A stretch of 64,000 nucleotides of DNA from assembly GCF_020544405.1 (NCBI RefSeq), contig NZ_CP065410.1:3720001-3784000 (forward strand), written 5' to 3'. The DNA is from Pseudomonas sp. IAC-BECa141. GTDB taxonomy: Bacteria; Pseudomonadota; Gammaproteobacteria; Pseudomonadales; Pseudomonadaceae. Positions 28,178-38,565 of the stretch are shown one piece after another. The stretch's first letter is position 1. Every line of letters starts with the position of its first letter. Made by a program: the position numbers and the translations under genes. Under the pieces are notes generated by a model. The model worked only from the letters and a program-made list of their open reading frames with translations. It did not search any database and was not told the origin of the DNA.

Positions 28178-28978
28178 TCACGCACGCAGCAACATGTAAG
28201 CGGCGACCACCAGACACACGCTGGCGAACCCCACCTGCAACGTCCTTGCCGGCACCCGCGCGCAGAGTTTGCGGCCGACAATCATGCCGACGATGCTGGC
28301 GACGATAAACGATGCGCCCAGATGATCGATCCGCACACCGGCATGAAACGCGCCGACCACGCCGATGGCAGAAATCAGGCTGATGACCATCAGTGAAGTG
28401 GCGACGATACCGCGCATCTGCACATCCGTCAGTTGCTTGAACGCCGGCACGATCAGAAACCCGCCGCCAACCCCCAGCAACCCGGACACCACACCAGTGA
28501 CCGCACCCAGTACCGCAAGGGTTGCGGTGCATTTGGCGGTCCAGTCGAAACGGCCGGTCTGCTCATTGAGCATGCAGTTTTTCTGGCCCCAACTGGCGTG
28601 ACCATGGTCGCTCGGCCCCTCCTGCTGGCGTTCGCGGCGCAGCATGCGCCACGCCACCATCACCATCAGCAGGCTGAACAGGATCATCAGAACCTTTTCC
28701 GGCAACTGATGGGCGAAGTAGATGCCCACCGGCGAAAACACCGCGCCAAGCGCCGCAATCAGCAGCGCCGCGCGATAACGCACCAGACCATGACGCAACC
28801 CATCAATCGCGCCGACCGCCGCCGCGCTGCCCACCGCGAACAACGCCACCGGCGCTGCTTGCGTCATCGTCCAGCCAAGACCCAGCACCAGCGCCGGCAC
28901 GGCGAGAATTCCGCCACCGGCTCCGGTCAGACCGAGGATCAACCCCATCACCACACCAAACAGACTTGCCAGCAACAT
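28178..28978 (-). CDS. TauE/SafE family sulfite/organosulfur exporter
   Basis: This 266-residue inner-membrane protein consists of two repeated halves, each with the family motif (GLTGAGGGILAVP near residue 18 and GLLGVGGGFLIVP near residue 164). Members export sulfite, thiosulfate or sulfonates. It lies 9 bases after the sulfide:quinone oxidoreductase gene, so it probably exports sulfite or thiosulfate made during sulfide detoxification. Same arrangement as BigR operons of other proteobacteria. Confidence 0.9.
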   Translation of the reverse strand: MLLASLFGVVMGLILGLTGAGGGILAVPALVLGLGWTMTQAAPVALFAVGSAAAVGAIDGLRHGLVRYRAALLIAALGAVFSPVGIYFAHQLPEKVLMILFSLLMVMVAWRMLRRERQQEGPSDHGHASWGQKNCMLNEQTGRFDWTAKCTATLAVLGAVTGVVSGLLGVGGGFLIVPAFKQLTDVQMRGIVATSLMVISLISAIGVVGAFHAGVRIDHLGASFIVASIVGMIVGRKLCARVPARTLQVGFASVCLVVAAYMLLRA

Positions 28979-28987
28979 AGAGTGTTC

Positions 28988-30232
28988 TCAGTCGACCCTG
29001 GACAGACTCGTCAGCCATTCGCGCCCCTTGAGCATGCCGTTCCAGTAGAACCATGGCAGCAGCGTCGCCTTCAGCCACCACGCGGAACGGCGCGGTACGG
29101 TCGGGTCGAGGGGAAAGGTCGGCAGCAGTTTTCCGGCGTAGCCAAACTCGGCGAGGATCACCTTGCCCTTCTCCACCGTCAGCGGGCAGGAGCCGTAGCC
29201 GTCGTACTTCAGCGGCAGCGCCAGTGCCTTGCGCAGGGCCAACAGGTTTTGCGCCACCACCACGACCTGCTTGCGCACTGCCGCCGCAGTTTTCGCATTG
29301 GTGGTGCCGCAGATATCGCCCAGGGCAAACACTTCGGGATAGCGCGGGTGTTGCAGTGTGTGCGGGTTGACCTCGCACCATCCGGCAGCGTCGGCCAACG
29401 GGCTCTGGGCGACGAAATCCGGCGAAACCTGCGGCGGGACGACGTGCAGCAGATCGAATGTTTTCGCCTGACGGGTGACGTTGCCGTCCGCGTCCTTGAC
29501 CTCGAACCAGGCGGTTTTCGCTGGGCCGTCGACTTTTACCAGATTGGAATTGAACGCCAGCCGCGCGTTGTATTTTTCGATGTACTTCATCAGCGGCGGC
29601 ACGAAGGTCGGGACGCCGAACAGCGCGGCGCCGGCAAGATTGAACTCGACGTCGACCTTGCCCAGCACATTGCGCTTGAGCCAGTGATCGCAGGACAGGT
29701 ACAGCGCCTTTTGCGGCGCGCCGGCGCATTTGATCGGGATCGGCGGCTGTGTGAACAGGGCTTTGCCGCCGCGCAGTTTCTGCACCTGATCCCAGGTGTA
29801 TTGCGCATGCTGATAGCTGTAGTTGGACGTGACGCCGTGCTGGCCGAGGCTTTCCTGCAGGCCTTCGATCTTCTCCCACGCCAGGCGCAGGCCGGGGCAG
29901 ACGATCAGGTTCTGATAGGTGACAGTGCGTTGATCGTTGAGGGTGAGGCGGCGCTGATCAGGATCGATGCCGGTCACCGCCGCCTGAATCCAGGTGGCCT
30001 GGCGCGGCATCACCTTGTTCATCGGTCGGGCGGTGTCTTTGGCGTCATAGGCGCCGCCGCCGACCAGCGTCCAGGCCGGCTGGTAGTAATGCTGGGTACT
30101 CGGCTCGATCACCGTGATGTTCAGGCCGGGATCGCGCTTGAGCAGGCTTGCGACAAAACCGATGCCGGCAGTGCCGCCGCCGATGACCACGATGTCCGCA
30201 CTGATGGATGGGCCCCAGTGTTGATCGTTCAT
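28988..30232 (-). CDS. sulfide:quinone oxidoreductase-like FAD protein
   Basis: This 414-residue FAD-dependent disulfide oxidoreductase is of the SQR type. It has the dinucleotide fold GGGTAGIGFVASLLKR (about residues 18-33), the redox cysteines in LIVCPGLRL (about 111), PIKCAGAPQKA (about 168) and ALGDICGTTNAKTAA (about 325), and a C-terminal membrane-associating amphipathic stretch. It oxidises sulfide to persulfide and reduces quinone. With the divergent persulfide dioxygenase and TauE exporter it forms a sulfide oxidation route. Transcribed after the ArsR gene, 38 bases apart. Confidence 0.9.
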   Translation of the reverse strand: MNDQHWGPSISADIVVIGGGTAGIGFVASLLKRDPGLNITVIEPSTQHYYQPAWTLVGGGAYDAKDTARPMNKVMPRQATWIQAAVTGIDPDQRRLTLNDQRTVTYQNLIVCPGLRLAWEKIEGLQESLGQHGVTSNYSYQHAQYTWDQVQKLRGGKALFTQPPIPIKCAGAPQKALYLSCDHWLKRNVLGKVDVEFNLAGAALFGVPTFVPPLMKYIEKYNARLAFNSNLVKVDGPAKTAWFEVKDADGNVTRQAKTFDLLHVVPPQVSPDFVAQSPLADAAGWCEVNPHTLQHPRYPEVFALGDICGTTNAKTAAAVRKQVVVVAQNLLALRKALALPLKYDGYGSCPLTVEKGKVILAEFGYAGKLLPTFPLDPTVPRRSAWWLKATLLPWFYWNGMLKGREWLTSLSRVD

Positions 30233-30270
30233 TGTTTGTTCCTTATGGCTGCACGCAAGGATAGCCGGGT

Positions 30271-30609
30271 CTATTGCGCCCAGCTTTTGAGCACGGCTCC
30301 GCAGTAGAGTCCGGACAGGGTTTTCATCACCTGGATCACTTCGTGACTGGCGAGACCGTAAAAAATGTACTTGCCTTCACGACGGGTCGCGACCAGCCCT
30401 TCATCGCGCAGGATGCCCAGTTGCTGGGACAGGGTTGGCTGACGCACGCCGGTCATTTTCTCCAGCTCGCCAACGTTGCGCTCGCCCTGGGTCAACTGGC
30501 ACAGGATCAACAGCCGATCCTCGTTGGCCAATGCCTTGAGCAGCGAACAGGCCTTGGAGGCCGAGGCGCGCAGTTGGGCGACTTCACATTCGGTCAGACT
30601 GGATTGCAT
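30271..30609 (-). CDS. bigR: ArsR-family redox/sulfide-responsive repressor, BigR/SqrR-like
   Basis: This 112-residue winged-helix protein has the recognition region TGVRQPTLSQQLGILRDEGLV. Two cysteines, one in LLILCQL (about 37) and one in LYCGAVL (about 102), match the pair in BigR/SqrR that forms a disulfide or polysulfide bridge and releases DNA. It should repress both its own SQR-TauE operon and the divergent dioxygenase through the palindrome at 30647-30662. The ATG at 30609 has no strong Shine-Dalgarno. The redox mechanism is inferred from family work. Confidence 0.87.
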   Translation of the reverse strand: MQSSLTECEVAQLRASASKACSLLKALANEDRLLILCQLTQGERNVGELEKMTGVRQPTLSQQLGILRDEGLVATRREGKYIFYGLASHEVIQVMKTLSGLYCGAVLKSWAQ

Positions 30610-30646
30610 TTGCAGGATGCCTTCAACGTCACTTAAGCTGCGGACA

Positions 30647-30662
30647 TTATGTGTTTACATAA
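30647..30662. promoter_or_regulatory. BigR-type operator palindrome
   Basis: TTATGT-GTTT-ACATAA is a perfect inverted repeat lying 38 bases upstream of the ArsR gene and 47 bases upstream of the dioxygenase gene, i.e. central to the divergent promoters. The AT-rich dyad fits ArsR-family sites. Confidence 0.7.
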
Positions 30663-30708
30663 AGTGTTGCAACCCTGACTTCCCACCTTCCTGCACAGGA
30701 CCGTGTTC

Positions 30709-31572
30709 ATGCCCGCGCTGATTGAAGCTTTCCTCGACCCCGCCTCTTCGACCTACAGCTACGTGGTCTACGAGGCCGACGGCGGGCAGTGCGCAATCGT
30801 CGATCCGGTGCTCGATTACGACGGCGCCGCCGGTCGCACCTGTACGGCTCAGGCCGACAGGATCATCGCCTTCGTTCGCGCCCATCACCTGCAAGTGCAG
30901 TGGCTGCTGGAAACCCATGCCCACGCCGATCACTTGTCCGCCGCTCCGTACCTGCGCCGGGAACTGGGCGGGAAAATCGCGATTGGCGAATCGATCAGCA
31001 AAGTGCAGAACGTGTTCAAGGCGCTGTTCAACCTGGAGCCGGAATTTCGCGTCGACGGCTCGCAGTTCGATCACCTGTTCGCACCCAACGAGTCGTTCCG
31101 GATCGGCAACCTCAAGGCCACCGCCCTGCACGTTCCCGGCCATACCCCGGCGGACATGGCTTACCTGATCGATGGAGAACAGATCCTGGTCGGCGACACC
31201 CTGTTCATGCCTGACGTCGGCACCGCCCGTTGCGACTTCCCTGGTGGCAACGCCCATCAACTGTTCAATTCGATTCACAAGCTGCTGGCCTTCCCCGCCA
31301 GCGTGAAGCTCTACGTCTGCCACGACTACCCGCCGCAAGGTCGCGCCGCGCAGTGCCAGACCACCGTGGGTGAACAGCGCAAAAGCAATATCCATGTGCA
31401 TGACGGCGTCGACGAAGCCGCATTTGTGGAGATGCGCACCAAACGCGATGCCGGGTTGGGCATGCCGACGCTGTTGCTGCCGGCAATTCAGGTCAATGTG
31501 CGGGCGGGCAATTTTCCAGCGGCAGAAGATAACGGCGTGGTGTATCTGAAGATTCCGATCAACAAACTGTAA
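30709..31572 (+). CDS. MBL-fold persulfide dioxygenase (ETHE1/Blh-like)
   Basis: This 287-residue metallo-beta-lactamase fold protein has the motif ETHAHADHLSAA (about residues 68-79), the metal-binding His in HVPGHTPAD (about 145), Asp in LVGDTLF and His in YVCHDYPP. It is related to ETHE1 and the Blh protein fused or linked to BigR systems, which oxidise glutathione persulfide to sulfite. The ATG at 30709 has AGGA at 30697-30700; a GTG two codons upstream is less well placed. Its product sulfite could leave through the TauE protein encoded on the other arm. Confidence 0.88.
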   Translation: MPALIEAFLDPASSTYSYVVYEADGGQCAIVDPVLDYDGAAGRTCTAQADRIIAFVRAHHLQVQWLLETHAHADHLSAAPYLRRELGGKIAIGESISKVQNVFKALFNLEPEFRVDGSQFDHLFAPNESFRIGNLKATALHVPGHTPADMAYLIDGEQILVGDTLFMPDVGTARCDFPGGNAHQLFNSIHKLLAFPASVKLYVCHDYPPQGRAAQCQTTVGEQRKSNIHVHDGVDEAAFVEMRTKRDAGLGMPTLLLPAIQVNVRAGNFPAAEDNGVVYLKIPINKL

Positions 31573-31603
31573 TCAATTGATCGGGAGCGCCCGAGGCGGC
31601 CCC

Positions 31604-31630
31604 CCCACGCAGAGCCTGGGAATGATCTTC
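31604..31630. repeat. degenerate REP half-unit
   Basis: CCCACGCAGAGCCTGGGAATGATCT is a mutated right arm of the GTTCCCACGC-type element, sitting between convergent genes. No left arm remains. Confidence 0.5.
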
Positions 31631-32117
31631 AAACCCCGAGCGTCAAGCCATTCGCCGGCAACGGCAATGCCGTCTTGTAGCGCACCTGCTTGAGCGCAAA
31701 GCTTGAGCGGATATTCGCCACACCAGGGACTTTGGTCAGAAAGTCCATCATGAAGCGTTCAAGCGCCTGAATGGTCGGCACCAGCACCCGGATCAGATAG
31801 TCCGGGTCGCCGGCCATCAGGTAGCACTCCATGACTTCCGGCCGGTCGGAAATCGCTTCCTCGAAATGCTGCAGCGCTTCCTCTACCTGCTTCTCGAGGC
31901 TCACGTGGATGAACACGTTGACGTGCAGCCCCAGCAGGTCGGCGTCGAGCAGTGTCACCTGCTCGCGGATCAGCCCCAGTTCCTCCATCGCCTTGACCCG
32001 GTTGAAGCACGGCGTCGGCGACAGATTGACCGAACGGGCGAGGTCGGCGTTGGTGACGCGCGCGTTCTCCTGAAGGCTGTTGAGAATGCCGATGTCGGTA
32101 CGGTCCAGTTTGCGCAT
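31629..32117 (-). CDS. bkdR: Lrp/AsnC family transcriptional activator BkdR
   Basis: This 162-residue Lrp-type regulator has an N-terminal helix-turn-helix ([27 protein letters not shown], then [13 protein letters not shown]) and a C-terminal RAM effector domain ([15 protein letters not shown]). It is divergently transcribed from bkdA1 with a 185-base AT-rich gap, exactly as bkdR in Pseudomonas putida. There it activates the operon in response to branched-chain amino acids. The gap should hold its binding sites; I did not resolve individual sites. Confidence 0.93.
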   Translation of the reverse strand: MRKLDRTDIGILNSLQENARVTNADLARSVNLSPTPCFNRVKAMEELGLIREQVTLLDADLLGLHVNVFIHVSLEKQVEEALQHFEEAISDRPEVMECYLMAGDPDYLIRVLVPTIQALERFMMDFLTKVPGVANIRSSFALKQVRYKTALPLPANGLTLGV

Positions 32118-32257
32118 GAGACAAAACCACCTGTTTTTTATGTTTATGCAGAATTTCTATCTGCAAATGATCGCCAGCGCAACGAAACAGAGAGAAATAT
32201 TCTTCTTGCCCGGGCCTATGATTGTTGTAGGACAAGATTTCTTTTATCGAAGAATGA

Positions 32258-33538
<1,281 letters not shown>

Positions 33539-33539
33539 C

Positions 33540-34598
33540 ATGAACGATCACAACAACAATATTCAGTTGGAAACCGCCATGACCACGACCACCATGACCA
33601 TGATCCAGGCCCTGCGCTCGGCCATGGATGTGATGCTTGAGCGTGACGACAACGTTGTGGTGTTCGGCCAGGACGTCGGCTACTTCGGCGGCGTGTTCCG
33701 TTGCACCGAAGGCCTGCAGGCCAAGTACGGCACCTCGCGGGTGTTCGATGCGCCGATCTCCGAGAGCGGCATCGTCGGCGTCGCCGTGGGCATGGGTGCT
33801 TATGGCTTGCGTCCGGTTGCCGAGATTCAGTTCGCCGACTACGTGTACCCGGCGTCCGACCAGATCATTTCCGAAGCCGCCCGTCTGCGTTATCGCTCGG
33901 CCGGCGAGTTCACCGCGCCGATGACCCTGCGCATGCCTTGCGGCGGCGGCATCTACGGCGGCCAGACCCACAGCCAGAGCATCGAAGCGATGTTCACTCA
34001 GGTCTGCGGTCTGCGCACCGTCATGCCGTCCAACCCGTATGACGCCAAAGGCTTGCTGATCGCCTCCATCGAAAACGATGACCCGGTGATCTTCCTCGAG
34101 CCGAAACGCCTGTACAACGGCCCGTTCGACGGCCACCACGATCGCCCGGTAACCCCGTGGTCGAAACACCCGGCCGCGCAAGTGCCGGACGGTTACTACA
34201 CCGTACCGCTGGATGTCGCCGCGATCACCCGTCCGGGCAAGGACGTGACCGTGCTGACCTACGGCACCACCGTTTACGTGTCGCAAGTTGCCGCCGAAGA
34301 ATCCGGCGTTGATGCAGAGGTCATCGACCTGCGCAGCCTGTGGCCGCTGGACCTGGAAACCATCGTCAAATCCGTGAAGAAAACCGGCCGTTGCGTGGTG
34401 GTGCACGAAGCCACCCGCACCTGCGGTTTCGGCGCCGAACTGGTGTCGCTGGTGCAAGAGCATTGCTTCCACCACCTGGAAGCGCCGATCGAGCGCGTCA
34501 CCGGTTGGGACACCCCCTACCCGCACGCGCAGGAGTGGGCGTATTTCCCTGGGCCGTCCCGAGTGGGCGCGGCGCTGAAACGGGTCATGGAGGTCTGA
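33540..34598 (+). CDS. bkdA2: branched-chain 2-oxo acid dehydrogenase E1 beta subunit
   Basis: The E1-beta partner of BkdA1, a transketolase-like fold with YGLRPVAEIQFADYVYPASDQI and the C-terminal transketolase domain. Two starts are possible. ATG 33540 (352 residues) has GGGGA six bases upstream. ATG 33579 (339 residues, TTGGAA upstream) gives a length closer to the characterised P. putida subunit; the extra 13 residues are Asn/His-rich and look non-essential. The next gene, bkdB, starts directly after the stop (TGAATG). Confidence 0.95.
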   Translation: MNDHNNNIQLETAMTTTTMTMIQALRSAMDVMLERDDNVVVFGQDVGYFGGVFRCTEGLQAKYGTSRVFDAPISESGIVGVAVGMGAYGLRPVAEIQFADYVYPASDQIISEAARLRYRSAGEFTAPMTLRMPCGGGIYGGQTHSQSIEAMFTQVCGLRTVMPSNPYDAKGLLIASIENDDPVIFLEPKRLYNGPFDGHHDRPVTPWSKHPAAQVPDGYYTVPLDVAAITRPGKDVTVLTYGTTVYVSQVAAEESGVDAEVIDLRSLWPLDLETIVKSVKKTGRCVVVHEATRTCGFGAELVSLVQEHCFHHLEAPIERVTGWDTPYPHAQEWAYFPGPSRVGAALKRVMEV

Positions 34599-35879
34599 AT
34601 GGGCACGCACGTTATCAAGATGCCGGACATCGGCGAAGGCATCGCAGAAGTAGAACTGTCGCAGTGGCACGTCAAGGTCGGCGATCTGGTCGTTGAAGAT
34701 CAGGTACTGGCGGATGTGATGACCGACAAGGCGATGGTCGATATTCCCTCGCCGGTACACGGCAAGGTGATTGCGTTGGGCGGTCAGCCGGGTGAAGTGA
34801 TGGCGGTCGGCAGTATCCTGATCAGCATCGAGGTTGAAGGCGCCGGCAATCTGAAGGAGTCGGACAAGCCGGCGCCTGTTGCGGCGAAAGAAGCACCTGC
34901 CGCACCCAAAGTTGAAGCGGTCGTCGAAAGCAAACCTGCTGTCACCGCGCCGCGTCCGGCGGCTGCCGTTTGCCAGGGCCCAATGGTTGCCCGTGAAGCC
35001 GATGAGCGTCCGCTGGCCTCGCCGGCCGTGCGCAAACACGCGCTGGATCTGGGTATTCAATTGCGTCTGGTGCGCGGTTCCGGCCCGGCCGGTCGCGTAT
35101 TGCACGAAGACCTCGACGCCTACCTGGCACAGGGTCAGTCGAACGCTTCGGCACCGGTCGCCGCCGCTTACGCCCAGCGTCACGATGAAGAACAGATTCA
35201 AGTGATCGGCATGCGCCGCAAGATTGCCCAGCGCATGCAGGACGCGACCCAACGTGCTGCGCACTTCAGTTATGTCGAGGAAATCGACGTCACCGCGCTT
35301 GAAGAACTGCGTTCACACCTGAACGAAAAACATGGCGCCAGCCGTGGCAAGCTGACTTTGCTGCCGTTCCTCGTACGTGCCTTGGTCGTCGCCCTGCGCG
35401 ACTTCCCGCAGATGAACGCCCGTTACGACGACGAAGCCCAGGTCATCACCCGTCTCGGCGCGGTGCATGTCGGCGTCGCCACCCAAAGCGACGTCGGCCT
35501 GATGGTACCGGTGGTGCGTCACGCCGAAGCGCGCAGCCTGTGGGACAGCGCGGCGGAAATTTCTCGCCTTGCCACTGCCGCCCGCAATGGCAAGGCCAGC
35601 CGCGATGAGCTGTCCGGCTCGACCATCACCCTGACCAGCCTCGGCGCCCTTGGCGGCATCGTCAGTACCCCGGTGCTGAACCTGCCGGAAGTGGCGATCG
35701 TCGGCGTCAACAAAATCGTCGAACGCCCGATGGTCGTCAAAGGCCAGGTGGTGATCCGCAAGATGATGAACCTCTCCAGCTCCTTCGATCACCGCGTGGT
35801 CGACGGCATGGACGCGGCGCTCTTCATCCAGGCCATTCGTGGTCTGCTCGAACAACCTGCGACCCTGTTTGTGGAGTGA
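34599..35879 (+). CDS. bkdB: branched-chain 2-oxo acid dehydrogenase E2 (dihydrolipoyl transacylase)
   Basis: The 426-residue core enzyme transfers the acyl group from lipoate to CoA. Domains: one N-terminal lipoyl domain with the modified lysine in [10 protein letters not shown] (about residue 44), an Ala/Pro-rich hinge (about 85-135), a peripheral-subunit-binding domain ([18 protein letters not shown], about 141-176), and the catalytic domain ending in [13 protein letters not shown] with the active-site His (about 398). The order bkdA1-A2-B-lpdV is that of the classical Pseudomonas operon. Confidence 0.96.
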   Translation: MGTHVIKMPDIGEGIAEVELSQWHVKVGDLVVEDQVLADVMTDKAMVDIPSPVHGKVIALGGQPGEVMAVGSILISIEVEGAGNLKESDKPAPVAAKEAPAAPKVEAVVESKPAVTAPRPAAAVCQGPMVAREADERPLASPAVRKHALDLGIQLRLVRGSGPAGRVLHEDLDAYLAQGQSNASAPVAAAYAQRHDEEQIQVIGMRRKIAQRMQDATQRAAHFSYVEEIDVTALEELRSHLNEKHGASRGKLTLLPFLVRALVVALRDFPQMNARYDDEAQVITRLGAVHVGVATQSDVGLMVPVVRHAEARSLWDSAAEISRLATAARNGKASRDELSGSTITLTSLGALGGIVSTPVLNLPEVAIVGVNKIVERPMVVKGQVVIRKMMNLSSSFDHRVVDGMDAALFIQAIRGLLEQPATLFVE

Positions 35880-35883
35880 TGGC

Positions 35884-37257
35884 ATGCAAACTCTGAACAC
35901 CACGCTGCTGATCATCGGCGGCGGCCCCGGCGGTTACGTAACGGCCATTCGTGCCGGGCAACTGGGCGTTCCGACCATTCTGGTCGAGGGCGAATCGCTG
36001 GGCGGCACCTGCCTGAACATCGGCTGTATTCCGTCGAAAGCGCTGATTCATGTGGCCGAACAGTTTCACCAGACTCAACACCACAATCAGCATTCGGCAC
36101 TCGGCATCAGCGTTTCGGCGCCGACCCTCGACATCAGCAAAAGCGTCGAGTGGAAGGACGGCATCGTCGATCGCCTGACCACTGGCGTCGCCGCGTTGCT
36201 GAAGAAGAACAAGGTTCAGGTCATCAACGGCTGGGCCAAGGTCATCGATGGCAAGACCGTGGAAGTCGGCGACACCCGCATCCACTGCGAACATCTGGTG
36301 CTGGCCACCGGTTCAAAAAGCGTCAATCTGCCGATCCTGCCGATTGGCGGGCCGATCATTTCGTCTACCGAGGCGCTCGCGCCGAAGTCGGTTCCGAAGC
36401 GTCTGATCGTGGTGGGTGGCGGTTACATCGGTCTGGAATTGGGCATTGCTTATCGCAAGCTCGGCGCCGAGGTCAGCGTGGTCGAGGCGCAGGATCGCAT
36501 CCTGCCGGCCTACGACGCAGAACTGACCCAACCGGTGCACGACGCGCTGAAGCAACTGGGCGTGAAGCTGTATCTGAAACACAGCGTTCTGGGCTTCGAC
36601 GGTACGTTGCAGGTGCGCGATCCGAACGGCGACACCCTGAATCTGGAAACCGATCAGGTGCTGGTGGCCGTCGGCCGTAAACCCAATACCCAAGGCTGGA
36701 ACCTTGAAGCGCTGAACCTGGACATGAACGGCTCCGCGATCAAGATCAACAACCGTTGCCAGACCAGCATGCGCAACGTCTACGCCATCGGCGACCTGAG
36801 CGGCGAGCCGATGCTGGCCCACCGCGCCATGGCTCAGGGCGAGATGGTGGCCGAGCTGATCAGCGGCAAGACCCGCGAATTCAACCCGACCGCCATCGCT
36901 GCGGTTTGCTTCACCGACCCGGAACTGGTGGTCGTCGGCAAGACGCCGGACGAAGCGAAAGCTGCGGGACTGGACTGCATCGTGTCGAACTTCCCGTTCG
37001 CGGCCAATGGCCGGGCGATGACCCTGGAATCGAAAACCGGCTTCGTGCGGGTGGTCGCTCGTCGGGACAATCATGTGATTGTCGGTTGGCAGGCAGTGGG
37101 TGTCGGGGTGTCGGAGCTGTCGACCGCGTTCGCGCAAAGCCTTGAAATGGGCGCACGACTGGAAGACATCGGCGGCACCATTCATGCGCACCCGACCCTG
37201 GGCGAAGCGGTGCAGGAAGCGGCGTTGCGTGCGCTCGGGCATGCGTTGCACCTGTAA
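35884..37257 (+). CDS. lpdV: dihydrolipoyl dehydrogenase LpdV (E3 of the bkd complex)
   Basis: This 457-residue flavoprotein reoxidises the E2 lipoate with NAD+. It shows FAD-binding [17 protein letters not shown] (about residues 12-28), the redox-active disulfide [13 protein letters not shown] (about 40-52), NAD-binding [10 protein letters not shown] and the C-terminal dimer-interface catalytic [10 protein letters not shown] (about 433). The ATG at 35884 follows the bkdB stop by four bases; a longer open frame upstream overlaps bkdB and is not used. Last gene of the operon, followed by a REP element. Confidence 0.96.
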   Translation: MQTLNTTLLIIGGGPGGYVTAIRAGQLGVPTILVEGESLGGTCLNIGCIPSKALIHVAEQFHQTQHHNQHSALGISVSAPTLDISKSVEWKDGIVDRLTTGVAALLKKNKVQVINGWAKVIDGKTVEVGDTRIHCEHLVLATGSKSVNLPILPIGGPIISSTEALAPKSVPKRLIVVGGGYIGLELGIAYRKLGAEVSVVEAQDRILPAYDAELTQPVHDALKQLGVKLYLKHSVLGFDGTLQVRDPNGDTLNLETDQVLVAVGRKPNTQGWNLEALNLDMNGSAIKINNRCQTSMRNVYAIGDLSGEPMLAHRAMAQGEMVAELISGKTREFNPTAIAAVCFTDPELVVVGKTPDEAKAAGLDCIVSNFPFAANGRAMTLESKTGFVRVVARRDNHVIVGWQAVGVGVSELSTAFAQSLEMGARLEDIGGTIHAHPTLGEAVQEAALRALGHALHL

Positions 37258-37267
37258 CTCTCGGTCG

Positions 37268-37379
37268 CAGATCGTTCCCACGCTCCGCGTGGGAATGCCT
37301 CCACGGACGCTCCGCGTTCGACTGTCGGGACGCAGAGCGTCCCGGACTGCATTCCCACGCAGAGCGTGGGAACGATCAA
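37268..37379. repeat. REP/BIME element (GTTCCCACGC type)
   Basis: Mirrored GATCGTTCCCACGC arms with an inner CGGACGCTCCGCG / GGGACGCAGAGCGTCC pair, located between lpdV and ilvE. Confidence 0.85.
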
Positions 37380-37493
37380 AGGCAGAGATTTCGGGCTGCG
37401 AAACCGCTCAAGAATGAAGTATTGTTGTGCCCATCCAAAAAAACGTCAGAAGCCTTGAACCGCTTCGGCGGTTGTTCAGTGATAGAGGGTGTC

Positions 37494-38513
37494 ATGGGTA
37501 ACGAAAGCATCAACTGGGACAAGCTGGGTTTTGACTACATCAAGACCGACAAACGCTATCTGTCGTACTTTCGCAACGGCGAGTGGGACAAAGGCACCCT
37601 GACCGAAGACAACGTGCTGCACATCAGCGAAGGCTCCACTGCGCTTCACTATGGTCAGCAATGCTTCGAAGGCCTGAAGGCCTATCGTTGCAAGGACGGC
37701 TCGATCAACCTGTTCCGTCCGGACCAGAACGCTGCACGCATGCAACGCAGCTGCGCCCGCCTGCTGATGCCACATGTGTCCACCGAGCAGTTCATTGAAG
37801 CGTGCAAGCAAGTGGTTCGTGCCAACGAGCGCTTCATCCCGCCTTACGGCACCGGCGGCGCGCTGTACCTGCGTCCTTTCGTGATCGGCGTGGGTGACAA
37901 CATCGGCGTGCGTACCGCACCTGAGTTCATCTTCTCGGTGTTCGCGATTCCGGTTGGCGCCTACTTCAAGGGCGGCCTGACGCCGCACAACTTCCAGATC
38001 TCCACCTTCGACCGCGCCGCGCCACAAGGCACCGGTGCCGCCAAGGTCGGTGGCAACTATGCCGCCAGCCTGATGCCGGGCTCCCAGGCCAAGAAAGCGC
38101 ACTTCGCTGATGCCATCTACCTGGATCCGCTGACCCACAAGAAGATCGAGGAAGTCGGTTCGGCCAACTTCTTCGGGATTACCCACGACAACAAGTTCGT
38201 GACACCGAACTCGCCGTCGGTACTGCCGGGTATCACCCGTCTGTCGCTGATCGAACTGGCCAAGTCCCGCCTGGGTCTGGAAGTGGTCGAAGGCGACGTG
38301 TTCATCGACAAGCTGTCGGACTTCAAGGAAGCCGGTGCCTGCGGTACCGCTGCGGTGATCACCCCGATCGGCGGCATCAGCTACAACGACCACCTGCACG
38401 TATTCCACAGCGAAACCGAAGTCGGCCCTGTGACCCAGAAGCTCTACAAAGAGCTGACCGGCGTGCAGACCGGCGACATCGAAGCGCCAGCAGGCTGGAT
38501 CGTCAAGGTTTGA
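37494..38513 (+). CDS. ilvE: branched-chain amino acid aminotransferase
   Basis: This 339-residue class-IV PLP aminotransferase interconverts leucine, isoleucine and valine with their keto acids, the substrates of the bkd complex upstream. HYGQQCFEGLKAYR (about 48-61), the PLP lysine in AAKVGGNYAASL (about 184) and EEVGSANFFGI are family signatures of the larger (eukaryotic-like) BCAT type. The ATG at 37494 has GAGGGT upstream. A strong terminator follows at 38532. It is separated from lpdV by a REP block and probably has its own promoter. Confidence 0.93.
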   Translation: MGNESINWDKLGFDYIKTDKRYLSYFRNGEWDKGTLTEDNVLHISEGSTALHYGQQCFEGLKAYRCKDGSINLFRPDQNAARMQRSCARLLMPHVSTEQFIEACKQVVRANERFIPPYGTGGALYLRPFVIGVGDNIGVRTAPEFIFSVFAIPVGAYFKGGLTPHNFQISTFDRAAPQGTGAAKVGGNYAASLMPGSQAKKAHFADAIYLDPLTHKKIEEVGSANFFGITHDNKFVTPNSPSVLPGITRLSLIELAKSRLGLEVVEGDVFIDKLSDFKEAGACGTAAVITPIGGISYNDHLHVFHSETEVGPVTQKLYKELTGVQTGDIEAPAGWIVKV

Positions 38514-38531
38514 TCTGACAGCCAGATGCAC

Positions 38532-38565
38532 AAAAGCCCCCATCGAGTGATCGATGGGGGCTTTT
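38532..38565. terminator. bidirectional rho-independent terminator
   Basis: AAAAGCCCCCATCGA-GTGA-TCGATGGGGGCTTTT, a perfect 15-base stem with A and T flanks. It terminates ilvE on the + strand and the convergent repair-type operon on the - strand, overlapping that operon's start of 3' sequence. Confidence 0.93.

Noticed and set aside
28433..30307. 624-codon + strand frame opposite TauE/SQR
   Set aside because: Gln/His/Arg-rich shadow crossing two real genes and their gap.
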